The notes under the pieces: generated by a model
Told to the model about the DNA's origin: nothing
What the model saw: only the letters and a program-made list of their open reading frames with translations
The model's database searches: none
NCBI GenBank assembly: GCA_030604195.1
Contig: JAUVWI010000018.1
Coordinates: 1 to 52,538, forward strand
Direction: 5' to 3'
DNA length: 52,538 nt
DNA from: Spirochaetales bacterium
GTDB lineage: Bacteria; Spirochaetota; Spirochaetia; SZUA-6; DRHE01
Program-made: the position numbers and the translations under genes
Part shown: positions 1 to 7,461 of the stretch, one piece after another
Position numbering within the stretch: position 1 is the first letter of the stretch
Layout: every line of letters begins with the position of its first letter

Positions 1-83
1 AATGATCTTTTATTGGTGAATGTAACATGATACCCCCCAGATATTTCTGAGAGTATTTTTTCATAGAACCAATAAAAATTCTA

Positions 84-908
84 GTGGGTCATAATGACAC
101 ACTTTTTGCTAAATGCGTTTGCCCTGCCTATGAGGCGAATGTTTCCCACCAATTTTCTTTCCGGGGAGCGGACGATATAAGCTATATAGTTTCAGCGCTG
201 CTGGCGGCAAGATCTGCCAGGCGCCTTGGAATACAGGATTTTATTCTGCAGATAATGTTGAATGATCCCAGGTATACGTGGGGAGTAAACGATCTTGCCA
301 AAGCCGGCGCCCTGCTTGAACTGGTTAGAGAATCTGAGGGGAATGGGTTTACCATATATCTTCAGACAAGGGCAGGTCTTGATTACCTTGCCCATGATAT
401 TGATAAAGCTAAAAGACAGTTAGCTGCTGTGACCGCTTTAATGGACGATATCGAACCTGCCAACACTCTCAGTCCGGAAATAATACATGTTGTGAGTTAT
501 TCGGAAGGCAACTATCTGGCCACACCTGAAATAATTGATGATAGTATAAAAATTACCAGATATGCGCTTGATTCATACAGGCATCTGAAAAAAAATGGTA
601 AGACCTTCAATATAGAGCAGGACTCTGATGTTCTTAACAGAAGAAGATATCTTGTGGATGGCGCTCGCCGGGTTATTTCCGCCATCGAACAATGTATCGC
701 AGATCCTTATTCGCCTGAAGGATTGTTTGCTGCTTTCAGAATGGGTTTTCTCCCTGTGCCTCAGCTTAAGTATGCAAGAGAAGAATATCCTGAAGCAGTA
801 AGATGGCATACAAAGCTGAAGAGAGGCGGTGTCGATGTTTATGAAGCCGGTAAAATTATTTCTCCAAAAGAAAGAATGGATTTAATCAAGGGAGAAAAAG
901 CCGGGTAA
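84..908 (+). CDS. Glutamate mutase E-like protein, C-terminal fragment
   Basis: The 274-residue product resembles the C-terminal half of the epsilon subunit of cobalamin-dependent glutamate mutase (methylaspartate mutase, about 480 residues), a TIM-barrel enzyme that turns glutamate into 3-methylaspartate. The resemblance, judged from memory, lies in the helix around IKITRYAL (about residue 155) and the tail with FRMGFLPVPQLKY (about residues 219-231). The substrate could differ, since several B12 mutases share this fold. The listed start is a GTG without a Shine-Dalgarno sequence. The frame is open back to 51, the codon at 48-50 is TGA, and before that the same frame is open to the window edge. 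The N-terminal half is therefore missing or cut by a stop. No B12-binding subunit gene is visible. It converges on the ATP-grasp gene. Probably a pseudogene; identity moderately sure. Confidence 0.45.
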   Translation: MGHNDTLFAKCVCPAYEANVSHQFSFRGADDISYIVSALLAARSARRLGIQDFILQIMLNDPRYTWGVNDLAKAGALLELVRESEGNGFTIYLQTRAGLDYLAHDIDKAKRQLAAVTALMDDIEPANTLSPEIIHVVSYSEGNYLATPEIIDDSIKITRYALDSYRHLKKNGKTFNIEQDSDVLNRRRYLVDGARRVISAIEQCIADPYSPEGLFAAFRMGFLPVPQLKYAREEYPEAVRWHTKLKRGGVDVYEAGKIISPKERMDLIKGEKAG

Positions 909-935
909 TGGTCCACTGCGATACCCTGCGGGCAT

Positions 936-1901
936 CTACAGCCCATCGAACTTTTTCATGGATTCCTTAGTGAGTAAGCTTATGAGGTGCGGATAATCCA
1001 GCCCCATGATCTCTTTGGCGGCGAAAGGTAAAAAACTCAAAGGACCCAACCCGGGCACTATATTTATCTCCAGCAGATATAAGCCGGTGTTATTCATCCG
1101 CAGGTCGACTCTGCAATAGTCACTGCCTTTTAGAGCATCATAAGTAAGGGTGGCCATATTACAGATCACTGCTTCTAATTTTTCTTCTCCCCTTAAGAGT
1201 TTAACTTTTTCCAGATCTTTCTGCGCTGCGGTACCGGAAAGGATCTTTGTCTGCACCTGCATGTTATCGTAGTCTATTTCCAGGGGCAGGACTATTCTTG
1301 TCTCATTTCCGATAATGCCAACAGAAAATTCCCGCATATTCTTTTCGGCAATATATTTTTCCACGAGCATTGGCTCATTAAAGTTTTGCAAGGTTTTTTT
1401 CAATGTCTCAATAAATTGTTTATTGTTATAAACAATTGAATCGTCCTCTATACCGATATGGCCTCCCCCGAAATTCGGTTTTATAATAACCGGATAGCCG
1501 ATTGCTTCGGCCTGTTTAATCCAGTCACGGCTGAATTCATTCACCAGGAAGAAATCGGGGGTTGGCACACCGCTTGCCATGGCCAGTTCTTTGGCCTTTG
1601 CCTTATTAAGGCCATTCAAGATAGTTTCACAACTTGAACCCAGGTGTGGCAGGTCAAGCTCCTCAAGAATACGCGGAATAAAAGCTCTATCCGTTCCATC
1701 TATAAACTCCGCAATATTGAATACAAAAAGTGGTGATTTACTGGAGTATTTCATGAGTTCGGATTTCAATTGTGTTCCATTCTCTGCAATGACAACGGAA
1801 ACTCTTTCAAATTCCGCGTTCAAGGCAGATTCAATTCTTCGATAAGTCTCGGAGCTTCTCCAGGGTTTTTTATTGAAGGCTTTGATCAGGATAATATGCA
1901 T
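936..1901 (-). CDS. ATP-grasp ligase, D-Ala-D-Ala ligase family
   Basis: A 321-residue ATP-grasp enzyme of the D-alanine-D-alanine ligase group, which uses ATP to join a carboxylate, through an acyl-phosphate, to an amine. Visible marks are the central domain with GYPVIIKPNFGGGHIGI (a lysine and glycine-rich nucleotide loop, about residues 135-155), VEKYI, and the C-terminal metal-binding stretch CRVDLR...YLLEINIVPGLG, where D, E and N would hold Mg. The substrate cannot be read from sequence; many relatives outside peptidoglycan gene clusters act on other amino acids. The frame opens with GTG at 1913, inside the remnant of the DUF4143-type ATPase, so I prefer ATG at 1901. It converges on the mutase fragment. 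Expression may now depend on the former ATPase promoter region. Confidence 0.7.
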   Translation of the reverse strand: MHIILIKAFNKKPWRSSETYRRIESALNAEFERVSVVIAENGTQLKSELMKYSSKSPLFVFNIAEFIDGTDRAFIPRILEELDLPHLGSSCETILNGLNKAKAKELAMASGVPTPDFFLVNEFSRDWIKQAEAIGYPVIIKPNFGGGHIGIEDDSIVYNNKQFIETLKKTLQNFNEPMLVEKYIAEKNMREFSVGIIGNETRIVLPLEIDYDNMQVQTKILSGTAAQKDLEKVKLLRGEEKLEAVICNMATLTYDALKGSDYCRVDLRMNNTGLYLLEINIVPGLGPLSFLPFAAKEIMGLDYPHLISLLTKESMKKFDGL

Positions 1902-1913
1902 TTTTTCTTTCAC

Positions 1914-2179
1914 GCCAGGTTAAACTGTCATCTTCTGAAGAGCTGAGAAAAGAACGTGGGAATCCGCCCCGTAACCAGAGCTCTTGCTGGAATTCAATGC
2001 CGGGCAGGCGATTAAGATCTTCCTGTGACTCCAGATCAAAAAAAAACTGAATTTCTATCTTTACAGAACATTCGGGCAAGGGTAGTTTTACCATATTGCC
2101 TGGGGCCAAGAATTGCAGTTACCGGTGAACGTTTCACTGCTTTTGAGAGTTGTTTCATATATACCGGACGGTCAATCAT
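1914..2179 (-). pseudogene. AAA_14/DUF4143 ATPase remnant, frameshifted and internally deleted
   Basis: Reading leftward from ATG at 2179 the frame encodes a typical N-terminus of the AAA_14 plus DUF4143 ATPases: MIDRPVYMKQL, then the P-loop GPRQYGKTT. It stops at TGA just after a run of T residues (about 2037-2045 on the plus strand). The next frame resumes with DLESQEDLNRLP, which is the expected continuation, and jumps to LWLRGGFPRSFL and TWRE, a DUF4143 signature that normally lies 100 or more residues further on. The gene has therefore lost most of the ATPase domain in an internal deletion, carries a homopolymer frameshift, and lacks the C-terminal DUF4143 part, where the ATP-grasp gene now begins. 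Full-length relatives are about 380-420 residues. The frameshift alone could be a sequencing error; the deletion could not. Confidence 0.7.
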
Positions 2180-2191
2180 GGTTTAGATTGT

Positions 2192-2232
2192 ATCCTTGAA
2201 TATTCGGACTGTCAATCCGAATATTCAAGGAT
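2192..2232. repeat. 17-bp perfect inverted repeat (long hairpin)
   Basis: Two perfect 17-base arms (2192-2208 and 2216-2232, sharing CCTTGAATATTCGG and its complement) are separated by a 7-base loop CTGTCAA. It lies just upstream of the ATPase remnant and 100 bases before the PEGA gene. No T-run follows on either strand, so it is not a classical terminator. It may be an operator, a mobile-element end or a recombination site. Confidence 0.75.
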
Positions 2233-2269
2233 GTGTAATCTAATGCAGTGCGAGTCTGTACATTGATTA

Positions 2270-2290
2270 TTTACAATATTTCATTGTAAA
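2270..2290. promoter_or_regulatory. Inverted repeat upstream of PEGA gene, possible operator
   Basis: Perfect 8-base arms TTTACAAT and ATTGTAAA flank a 5-base spacer, 44 bases before the ATG at 2334. The position suits an operator or promoter-overlapping site. No convincing -35/-10 pair could be assigned, so the role is inferred. Confidence 0.35.
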
Positions 2291-2333
2291 ATATCTGACT
2301 CAAAGTATAAAAAAAATATAGGAATCTAATATC

Positions 2334-3682
2334 ATGAATAAGGTAAGAAGGATTTCTATTCCCTCAATAATACTGATATTAGTGTCAGCAGGGATACTTT
2401 TTTCCAGGATAAATCCAGGGTTTCGGTTGTCCCGTTCAATGCGACCCAGGTGGCAAAGCATGATGCCGCTACCCTAACCCTGCTTTTTGAGACTGATCTG
2501 GTAAATACCGAGGCCTTTGAGGTAATTGAACAGGCGGAAGCGGATAAGATACTCGATGCACAGGAATATACGGTAGACGAATGCACGGATGAGAGCTGCG
2601 CGGTTGAGATTGGAAAGCTTTTAGCTGCAGACCATATCTTTTTAGGAAACGTATCCTTAATTGGAAGCAAATATGTGCTTAATGTAAAACTTATAGATAT
2701 AAAGGAGGGGAAAAACATAAGGGCTGAAAGTATTTATGCAGAGAGCGTGGACGGCCTTGTCGAACAGATTTCTGTTTTAGCAAATATCATGGCAGGCTCG
2801 GAGGAGCTTTTCAGCGGCAGGGGGGAGATAGAGTATGTGGATTCAAGTGGCCTTGAGAAGAACGGGGCTTCATCCTCTAAAGATGAAAAATCTGAGCAAA
2901 AGACATACGTAACGTTTTTATCTGATCCTCCGGGCGCGACATTCAAGATTTACGATTCTGCAGGAAGGTTATTAACTGAGGGCTTTACGCCAAGCAATCT
3001 AAGATTGAGCAGGGCTATTTACAGGATTGAGGCTGGAAGCCCGCTGTATTATCCATTTAAGGAAAAGTTCAGCGTTACATCAGACAGGAAGATGAGGTAC
3101 ACCATAAGGTTGAAGCCAAACTTTGGAAGCATAGAGATAGAGAGCTCTCCTGAAGGTGCAGAAGTGCTTTTGAACGGTTTGAAGGTGGGAACATCCCCAT
3201 TTTATTCAGAGAGGATGAAATCCGGGGATTACAGTTTTATAGTGATAAAGGAGCTTTACGCTTCGAAAGAGATAAAGATAAAGGTTGAAGATGAAAAGAT
3301 CTGCAGCTATAAAGTTGATCTTACACCGGAGTTCATATGGTTTTCGATTCGTGAGGCTAATCAAATTGAAGCAAGCCTTTATGTAGACGGAAAGTATAAG
3401 GGCAGGCTTCCCTTCAGGGAGAGGCTTTCCTACAGTCCGTTTAGAGTCGAGGTTAAGCCGGATGACCACAGGTACCGCACCTATTCTGAAAGCGTTTCGC
3501 CTGCAAAGAGGGGTGGAACTATAGATAGAGAGATTGCATTAAAAGGCACCTACGGAAGCGTTGCAGTGGATTCAAAACCCTTTTTGGAAGGCGATATCTA
3601 CATAGACGGTAAAAAGAGGGGCACAGTTCCGGACCAGTTTGATCTTTTGATAGGAACGGCGGTCTCGGTTTCCGCCCTGTGA
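2334..3682 (+). pseudogene. PEGA-domain surface or periplasmic protein, frameshifted
   Basis: ATG at 2334 opens a clear signal peptide (MNKVRRISIPSIILILVS, then AG). The mature part, starting QDKSRVSVVPFNAT, is in another frame, so there is a frameshift within the T-run near 2397-2403; the downstream frame is otherwise open from 2342. The next 100 or so residues (VVPFNA, LFETDLVN, LLAADHIFLGNV) look like a CsgG/TolB-N-like sensor of lipoprotein type. They are followed by PEGA repeats, for example GSIEIESSPEGAEVLLNG and GSVAVDSKPFLEGDIYIDG. The last repeat stops abruptly at 3680. The other frame there reads GLGFRPVRTAE then stop, which resembles the end of a formylglycine-generating-enzyme-like domain, suggesting that a C-terminal enzyme domain was deleted. 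GTG at 2450 gives the longest single-frame product (410 residues), without a signal peptide. Confidence 0.65.
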
Positions 3683-3868
3683 GGACTGCCGAGTGAGGTA
3701 TGTGTTTGGTGCGGACCCGTTTCCGTACCCGTAAAGGTAAAGAGTTACGGCAGTAGGTAGTTTTGGTTGATTGTTGCTAATTGTTGTTGATTGTAATTAA
3801 TTGCATGGTGAATTGGCTACATAAATGGCTACAGAAATTGGCACAATAAAAACGGCCTGGTGGATGTT
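3683..3868. other. Intergenic, low-complexity T/G-rich spacer
   Basis: Nothing coding was found apart from the possible enzyme-tail remnant up to about 3690. The middle carries imperfect repeats of TTGATTGTTG and TGGCTACA (3760-3835). It sits at one end of the AbiE and integrase segment and could mark an old element boundary, but no matching repeat was found at the other end. Confidence 0.3.
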
Positions 3869-4717
3869 TTATTTCAGCATCTCCTTATATATCGGTTCCA
3901 GACGTTCCTTTATAGCCTGCATAACAAAAGAGAAATCAATCACATCAGCTTTGATTCGGGAGAGAAAGGCATCCCATAACTGAAGATTTCTAGGGTCATC
4001 TGCAAAGCTTTCCTGAAAGATTGCCGGTGATTTTGGTGTATTTGTCTTTCTTTGTTTAATAGTCAGCTTAATAGCCTTGTTCAGGGTAGAAGGCTGTATA
4101 TCATGTTTAGCAAGTAAAGTATAAATATCATAGAAATCTTTCATTCTACTGTTGCGGGCGTCAAGTACAATCATTGCGTCGAACTTCTCGGCTATAACAG
4201 ACTCCAATGAATATGCAGAAATCTTAAAGCTATTTGCTTGAAGAAGCGTAGGATAATCCATTTGTAAAGGACCGGGATAGATTACATCTCCAAAACCAAT
4301 ATCAAGCTTCAGGTTGATACGTATAGTTCCAAGCCTGCATTCTACTTTCAAGCGCTGTCCATGATAATCTGCTCCTTCAGTTATATCCTGGAGGGTCATA
4401 GTTTCTGTTCTGAATAGCAGACCATCCTCCACCTGGATTGATAATATCTCTTCAATAATGGCTCTTATCGTTACTTCATCACGGGGAATGTCTGATCCAA
4501 GTAGATCAATGTCCTGGGTCGGCCGGCTTGTGAATCCTGAGATAGAATAAAGTAGCAAGCCTCCTTTTAAGCAGAATGACATTGCGAATTTGGAAAGTGC
4601 AATTCGTCGAAGGACACCTTCTTGCATATAGAGGCGAGATACTAATACGAAATCCTTTCCCTTTGCTTTGGCTATGTTTCGTAGTTTAGCCTGTATTGAT
4701 GCCTGAAGATTTTTCAT
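3869..4717 (-). CDS. abiEii: AbiEii-type nucleotidyltransferase toxin
   Basis: A 282-residue protein of the nucleotidyl-transferase AbiEii/AbiGii toxin family, the toxic half of a type IV toxin-antitoxin system that gives abortive infection against phages. Relatives transfer nucleotides to RNA targets such as tRNA. The conserved motifs are visible: LKGGLLLYS (about residues 50-58), the catalytic-metal motif RPTQDIDLLG (about residues 65-74), KLDIGFGD in the middle, and the helix-rich ESVIAEKFDA...RMKDFYDIYTLL, where the lysine and aspartate belong to motifs III and IV. Length is normal. The ATG overlaps the end of the antitoxin gene by four bases (ATGA), indicating translational coupling. It looks intact, unlike its neighbours, and the adjacent integrase remnant suggests that it arrived on a mobile element. 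Confidence 0.85.
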   Translation of the reverse strand: MKNLQASIQAKLRNIAKAKGKDFVLVSRLYMQEGVLRRIALSKFAMSFCLKGGLLLYSISGFTSRPTQDIDLLGSDIPRDEVTIRAIIEEILSIQVEDGLLFRTETMTLQDITEGADYHGQRLKVECRLGTIRINLKLDIGFGDVIYPGPLQMDYPTLLQANSFKISAYSLESVIAEKFDAMIVLDARNSRMKDFYDIYTLLAKHDIQPSTLNKAIKLTIKQRKTNTPKSPAIFQESFADDPRNLQLWDAFLSRIKADVIDFSFVMQAIKERLEPIYKEMLK

Positions 4718-5316
4718 AGGAGCACATCCATATACTGATTGAGTATTGAACTTATTCTTAGCTTCTTTGCGTACACATAGAGAACATTAAGATTCTTGTC
4801 TTTACTTCTAATGTACTCTCCGAGTGCCTCCTTCATAACATCGGTCCCGATACGATTACGGTAACGAACGGCATCGCAGATTGTTCTCTCCTTGTCATAT
4901 ATCATAATCTTTTGCCCAGTGCTTAGTGAGATTTCTGTTTTCCCGGTTTCGAAGAATACTCCTGAGAAATGGTAGAGCTTGATTGGAGGATAGTCTGGAA
5001 TAACAACCTTCTTTCCATGAGGAATGGCAATGTGTACGTCAGGAGGATTCCAGGTAGTAAGTTCATAAAATGATAGAGCCGTACCCATGCAAATTATTCC
5101 ATCCGGTACAACAAGGAGGGCTTCATGAAGAGAATTGTAACTTTCGATCTCTGGAAGACTGTAGAGCCCGTGGCGGATTCTTATAATTATTCCTTCCTCC
5201 ACAAGCTCCTGCAGGTATTTGTGGTGAATACCCTTGGCACGGATATCCTTTGTCCAGGCATATCCGGAGTGTTCCTGAAATATCTTTAGAATCCGGTTCT
5301 TTGTCTCAATGTTCAT
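4714..5316 (-). CDS. abiEi: AbiEi-type antitoxin, winged-helix regulator
   Basis: A 200-residue partner of the AbiEii toxin. The N-terminal about 60 residues (KNRILKIFQEHSGYAWTKD...LQELVEEGIIIRIRHGLYSLP) form the winged helix typical of AbiEi antitoxins, which neutralise the toxin without stable binding and repress their own promoter. The rest (ALSFYELTTWNPPDVHIAIP, KIMIYDKERTICDAVRYRN) is the usual C-terminal antitoxin domain. It is first in the operon, with the toxin overlapping by four bases. The short inverted repeat 15-40 bases upstream of the start fits negative autoregulation. Confidence 0.85.
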   Translation of the reverse strand: MNIETKNRILKIFQEHSGYAWTKDIRAKGIHHKYLQELVEEGIIIRIRHGLYSLPEIESYNSLHEALLVVPDGIICMGTALSFYELTTWNPPDVHIAIPHGKKVVIPDYPPIKLYHFSGVFFETGKTEISLSTGQKIMIYDKERTICDAVRYRNRIGTDVMKEALGEYIRSKDKNLNVLYVYAKKLRISSILNQYMDVLL

Positions 5317-5330
5317 AGTGTGACATTATA

Positions 5331-5356
5331 TACTACATATAGGTTTATGTGTAGTA
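5331..5356 (-). promoter_or_regulatory. Candidate AbiEi operator
   Basis: An imperfect inverted repeat, TACTACATA then TATGTGTAGTA, lies 15-40 bases upstream of the antitoxin ATG and overlaps the likely promoter of the operon. A direct repeat ATGTCATCC follows at about 5361-5379. AbiEi proteins are known to bind inverted repeats at this position; binding here is inferred. Confidence 0.45.
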
Positions 5357-5413
5357 GGAAATGTCATCCTATGTCATCCCCTATATGCCAGCATAGTTGT
5401 TGTGTGCAGTCTT

Positions 5414-5437
5414 TCCCTGGGGGGTACCCCCCAGGGA
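5414..5437. repeat. 24-bp perfect GC-rich palindrome
   Basis: A perfect 24-base palindrome with arms TCCCTGGGGGGT and its complement, centred on the TA at 5425-5426, in otherwise AT-rich intergenic DNA between the antitoxin and the integrase remnant. It has no loop, so it is not a standard terminator. A weaker inverted pair ACTATGT/ACATAGT lies at 5486-5512. No gene was seen between 5317 and 5536. Recombination or attachment sites and protein-binding sites are possible. Confidence 0.7.
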
Positions 5438-5536
5438 GAAAATCGGGGGTGGAATAAGGAGTCTTGCCCAGAACTCTTTGTTTTAACTATGTACTCACTA
5501 TTAAAACATAGTAATCCGTGGCGACCAACACCATTC

Positions 5537-5896
5537 CTACCAAAGGCAAGACGCTGACCTGTTCTTTCGAAGGTAGATTATGAAGTTTTCAATACCTTCT
5601 TTCTTTATGGATGTAAATTTATTATTTCCGAAGTAGGGCTGGATGTGATTGACAAGGTAATCCCCTTCCGTGCGTGCATGCTCAATCGAAACCGACTTCT
5701 TTTCTTTCTTCAGGTTGTTGCAGCGAAGGATGTAGGTGCATTTCTCGTCATAGGTCCGATAATAGAAAACTTCCTTCCCCGAAGAATTGGTTCTTGTGTA
5801 TAACGTGAATGGTTCCTTGTATTGCGGTATACTTCTTACTGGCAAGGAACAGCATACAGTGGCCACACGGGAATTAAATCGATACATGATAGCCAT
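5537..5896 (-). pseudogene. Tyrosine integrase remnant
   Basis: The 119-residue reading frame keeps only N-terminal pieces of a phage-type tyrosine recombinase. The start carries the arm-binding motif EPFTLYTRTNSSGKEVFYYRTYDE, given here as residues about 28-51. It continues directly with the core-binding (SAM-like) segment KCTYILRC...LVNHIQPYFG...IENFIIYLRKN. In relatives about 40-50 residues lie between these two parts, so there is an in-frame internal deletion. The whole catalytic domain (R...H-x-x-R...Y) is absent. It is evidence of a decayed integrative element, probably the one that brought in the AbiE pair. A terminator for the upstream regulator lies just before its start. Confidence 0.65.
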
Positions 5897-5901
5897 TTAT
5901 A

Positions 5902-5943
5902 TAAAAAAAAACGGTATGCCTGGACGTCTTTCGCATACCGTTT
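5902..5943 (-). terminator. Rho-independent terminator of the GntR/LacI-type gene
   Basis: Read on the minus strand, an 11-base perfect stem (AAACGGTATGC at 5933-5943 pairing with 5909-5919) and a 13-base loop are followed by a run of nine T. It ends transcription coming from the regulator gene at 6110-7279. Confidence 0.85.
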
Positions 5944-6109
5944 GAGAGAGGAGATGAAATATTCACTTAATATCCTCTTTATTAGGTTCGGATTCTGGCT
6001 TCTATAACTTTAATTTGAGATTTTTCAAAAATCAGGGTCAGATTATATTTGCCGGTGGGTGAATACTCGTGAAAAATGATACTTAATTTCCTGATGGATT
6101 TTCTGTTGT
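5944..6109. other. Intergenic spacer downstream of the regulator
   Basis: No gene seen. It contains a short GATTTTT/AAAATC inverted pair near 6019-6033 followed by AGGGTCAGATTATA, a string reminiscent of insertion-sequence ends, but no transposase or second copy is present. Confidence 0.3.
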
Positions 6110-7279
6110 TTAGTTTATATTCATTACAGTTTCTCCTGGAATAAATTCTGTATTAAGTTCGATAGTGCGTATAGGAAATTTTTCTTCTATATCGATATTA
6201 TCCAGGAGATGGAGTATTTCATTGGTGATTTCCGGGTAGGGATAGGCAAAGGTTGTCAGTTTCCTGTTCAGGGAGTTCTGCTGAATTATATCATCATCGC
6301 AGCTTATGATACTTATATCTTCGGGAACCCTGATGCTTTTTGATTTAAGATATCTGATTAATCCTGCTGCGGTTTTATCTGATCCGCAAAATATTGCTGT
6401 GGGTAGTTTAGACTGGTTTAATAGTGTGTCTCCAAGAAATTCTCCTGAGTGGGTACAACTGTCAAATGTTTCAAACAGGCTTGTTTCCTGGATAATTCTG
6501 TGTGGTGGAAGGAGCAAACCATGTTTTTCAATGGCCTGTCTGAATCCATGAAGTCTATCACTGATTGTACTTACCCTGCTGAAGCCGGATAAGAACGCCA
6601 TATCTTTATGTCCCCGTTCCATAAGGTAATGAGCAGCATCATTTCCGATCCGTCTGTTATTAATACCGATATAGTGGCAGTCCAAGCCTTCAATGTAACG
6701 GTCTATTAATATCAAAGATTGATAAGTATTGATTTTTTGCAACAATTCAATATTTGGGTTATCAAATGAGGAACTTGACATTAAAAGAATCCCTTTTAGC
6801 TTCTGTTCGTTCCTGCTTAGTATACGCTCCAGTATCTTTTTTTCATCAGTTGTTGAATTTCTGTGATTGCTGAAAATAAGGTTGATATGTTTTCTGGAAA
6901 ATCCTTTTTCAAATGAATTAATCAATTGGCTGCCTACATAATTCCAATAATTGAATGGGAGAAGAAAATTTATAGACTGGTTTGAAAAATTGAGATCTGA
7001 ACTGAATCCGTTGGGTTGAGCAATTATTCTGTATCCTTGTCGTGCTGCACCCTCCCTGGTTATAATATTTTCTTTATTGAGGATCTTTAATGCTCCTACT
7101 ATAGTGTTTCTGGATAGATTGTACATATCCTGCATCTTTTGGATGGAAGGCATTATTGAGCCGACAGGAAGCTCTCCTGAGAGTATTTCTTTTTTGAGTG
7201 ATTCTGCTAGAATCTGAAGTTTTGATCCATAGGGCATAGTAATAGAATAATAACGAATTTCATACCTTGTTTGCAACAT
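6110..7279 (-). CDS. GntR-HTH / LacI-type sugar-binding transcriptional regulator
   Basis: An AraR-like hybrid regulator. The first about 85 residues form a GntR winged helix (LAESLKKEILSGELPVGSIMPS, then the recognition region MYNLSRNTIVGALKILNKEN). Residues from about 105 onward form a LacI/periplasmic-binding-protein-like domain, with RGHKDMAFLSG, SDRLHGFRQAI, AIFCGSDKTAAGLIRYL and VPEDISIISCDDD in the usual order. Such proteins release DNA when a sugar binds. It diverges from the ABC importer and sulfatase operon and most likely controls it. Two starts are possible, ATG 7279 and ATG 7237 (residue 15); neither has a good Shine-Dalgarno sequence, and the helix-turn-helix starts right after the second, so 7237 may be correct. 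Confidence 0.8.
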   Translation of the reverse strand: MLQTRYEIRYYSITMPYGSKLQILAESLKKEILSGELPVGSIMPSIQKMQDMYNLSRNTIVGALKILNKENIITREGAARQGYRIIAQPNGFSSDLNFSNQSINFLLPFNYWNYVGSQLINSFEKGFSRKHINLIFSNHRNSTTDEKKILERILSRNEQKLKGILLMSSSSFDNPNIELLQKINTYQSLILIDRYIEGLDCHYIGINNRRIGNDAAHYLMERGHKDMAFLSGFSRVSTISDRLHGFRQAIEKHGLLLPPHRIIQETSLFETFDSCTHSGEFLGDTLLNQSKLPTAIFCGSDKTAAGLIRYLKSKSIRVPEDISIISCDDDIIQQNSLNRKLTTFAYPYPEITNEILHLLDNIDIEEKFPIRTIELNTEFIPGETVMNIN

Positions 7280-7378
7280 AAAAAGGGCTTAAAAATGCTT
7301 ATTATTTATAAATGGAATGAAAAATGTATTATTTCAATTAAATTTATAGGAAAAGGTATAAAAAGGGCATAAAACAAG

Positions 7379-7406
7379 TTGACAATTATCCCTATAAGGT
7401 TATAAA
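7379..7406 (+). promoter_or_regulatory. Sigma-70-type promoter of the sulfatase/ABC operon
   Basis: TTGACA at 7379-7384 and TATAAA at 7401-7406 with a 16-base spacer, 56 bases before the ATG of the binding protein. The match to consensus is strong and no other promoter is needed for the operon. Confidence 0.65.
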
Positions 7407-7433
7407 ATGGTTATAAAGACCTATTAAATAGGT
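7399..7433 (+). promoter_or_regulatory. Candidate operator: direct GGTTATAAA repeats and ACCTATT palindrome
   Basis: GGTTATAAA occurs twice 11 bases apart (7399-7407, 7410-7418), followed by the palindrome ACCTATT-A-AATAGGT (7419-7433). All overlap or follow the -10 element, where a bound repressor would block transcription. The divergent GntR/LacI-type protein is the likely binder. This is inference from position and symmetry. Confidence 0.4.
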
Positions 7434-7461
7434 TACAAAAAATCTTTAAAAGGAGACAAAG

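Noticed and set aside
5822-6007. Plus-strand frame over the integrase remnant and terminator
   Set aside because: It runs through a terminator stem on the opposite strand, has no homologue that I recognise, and overlaps a better minus-strand frame.
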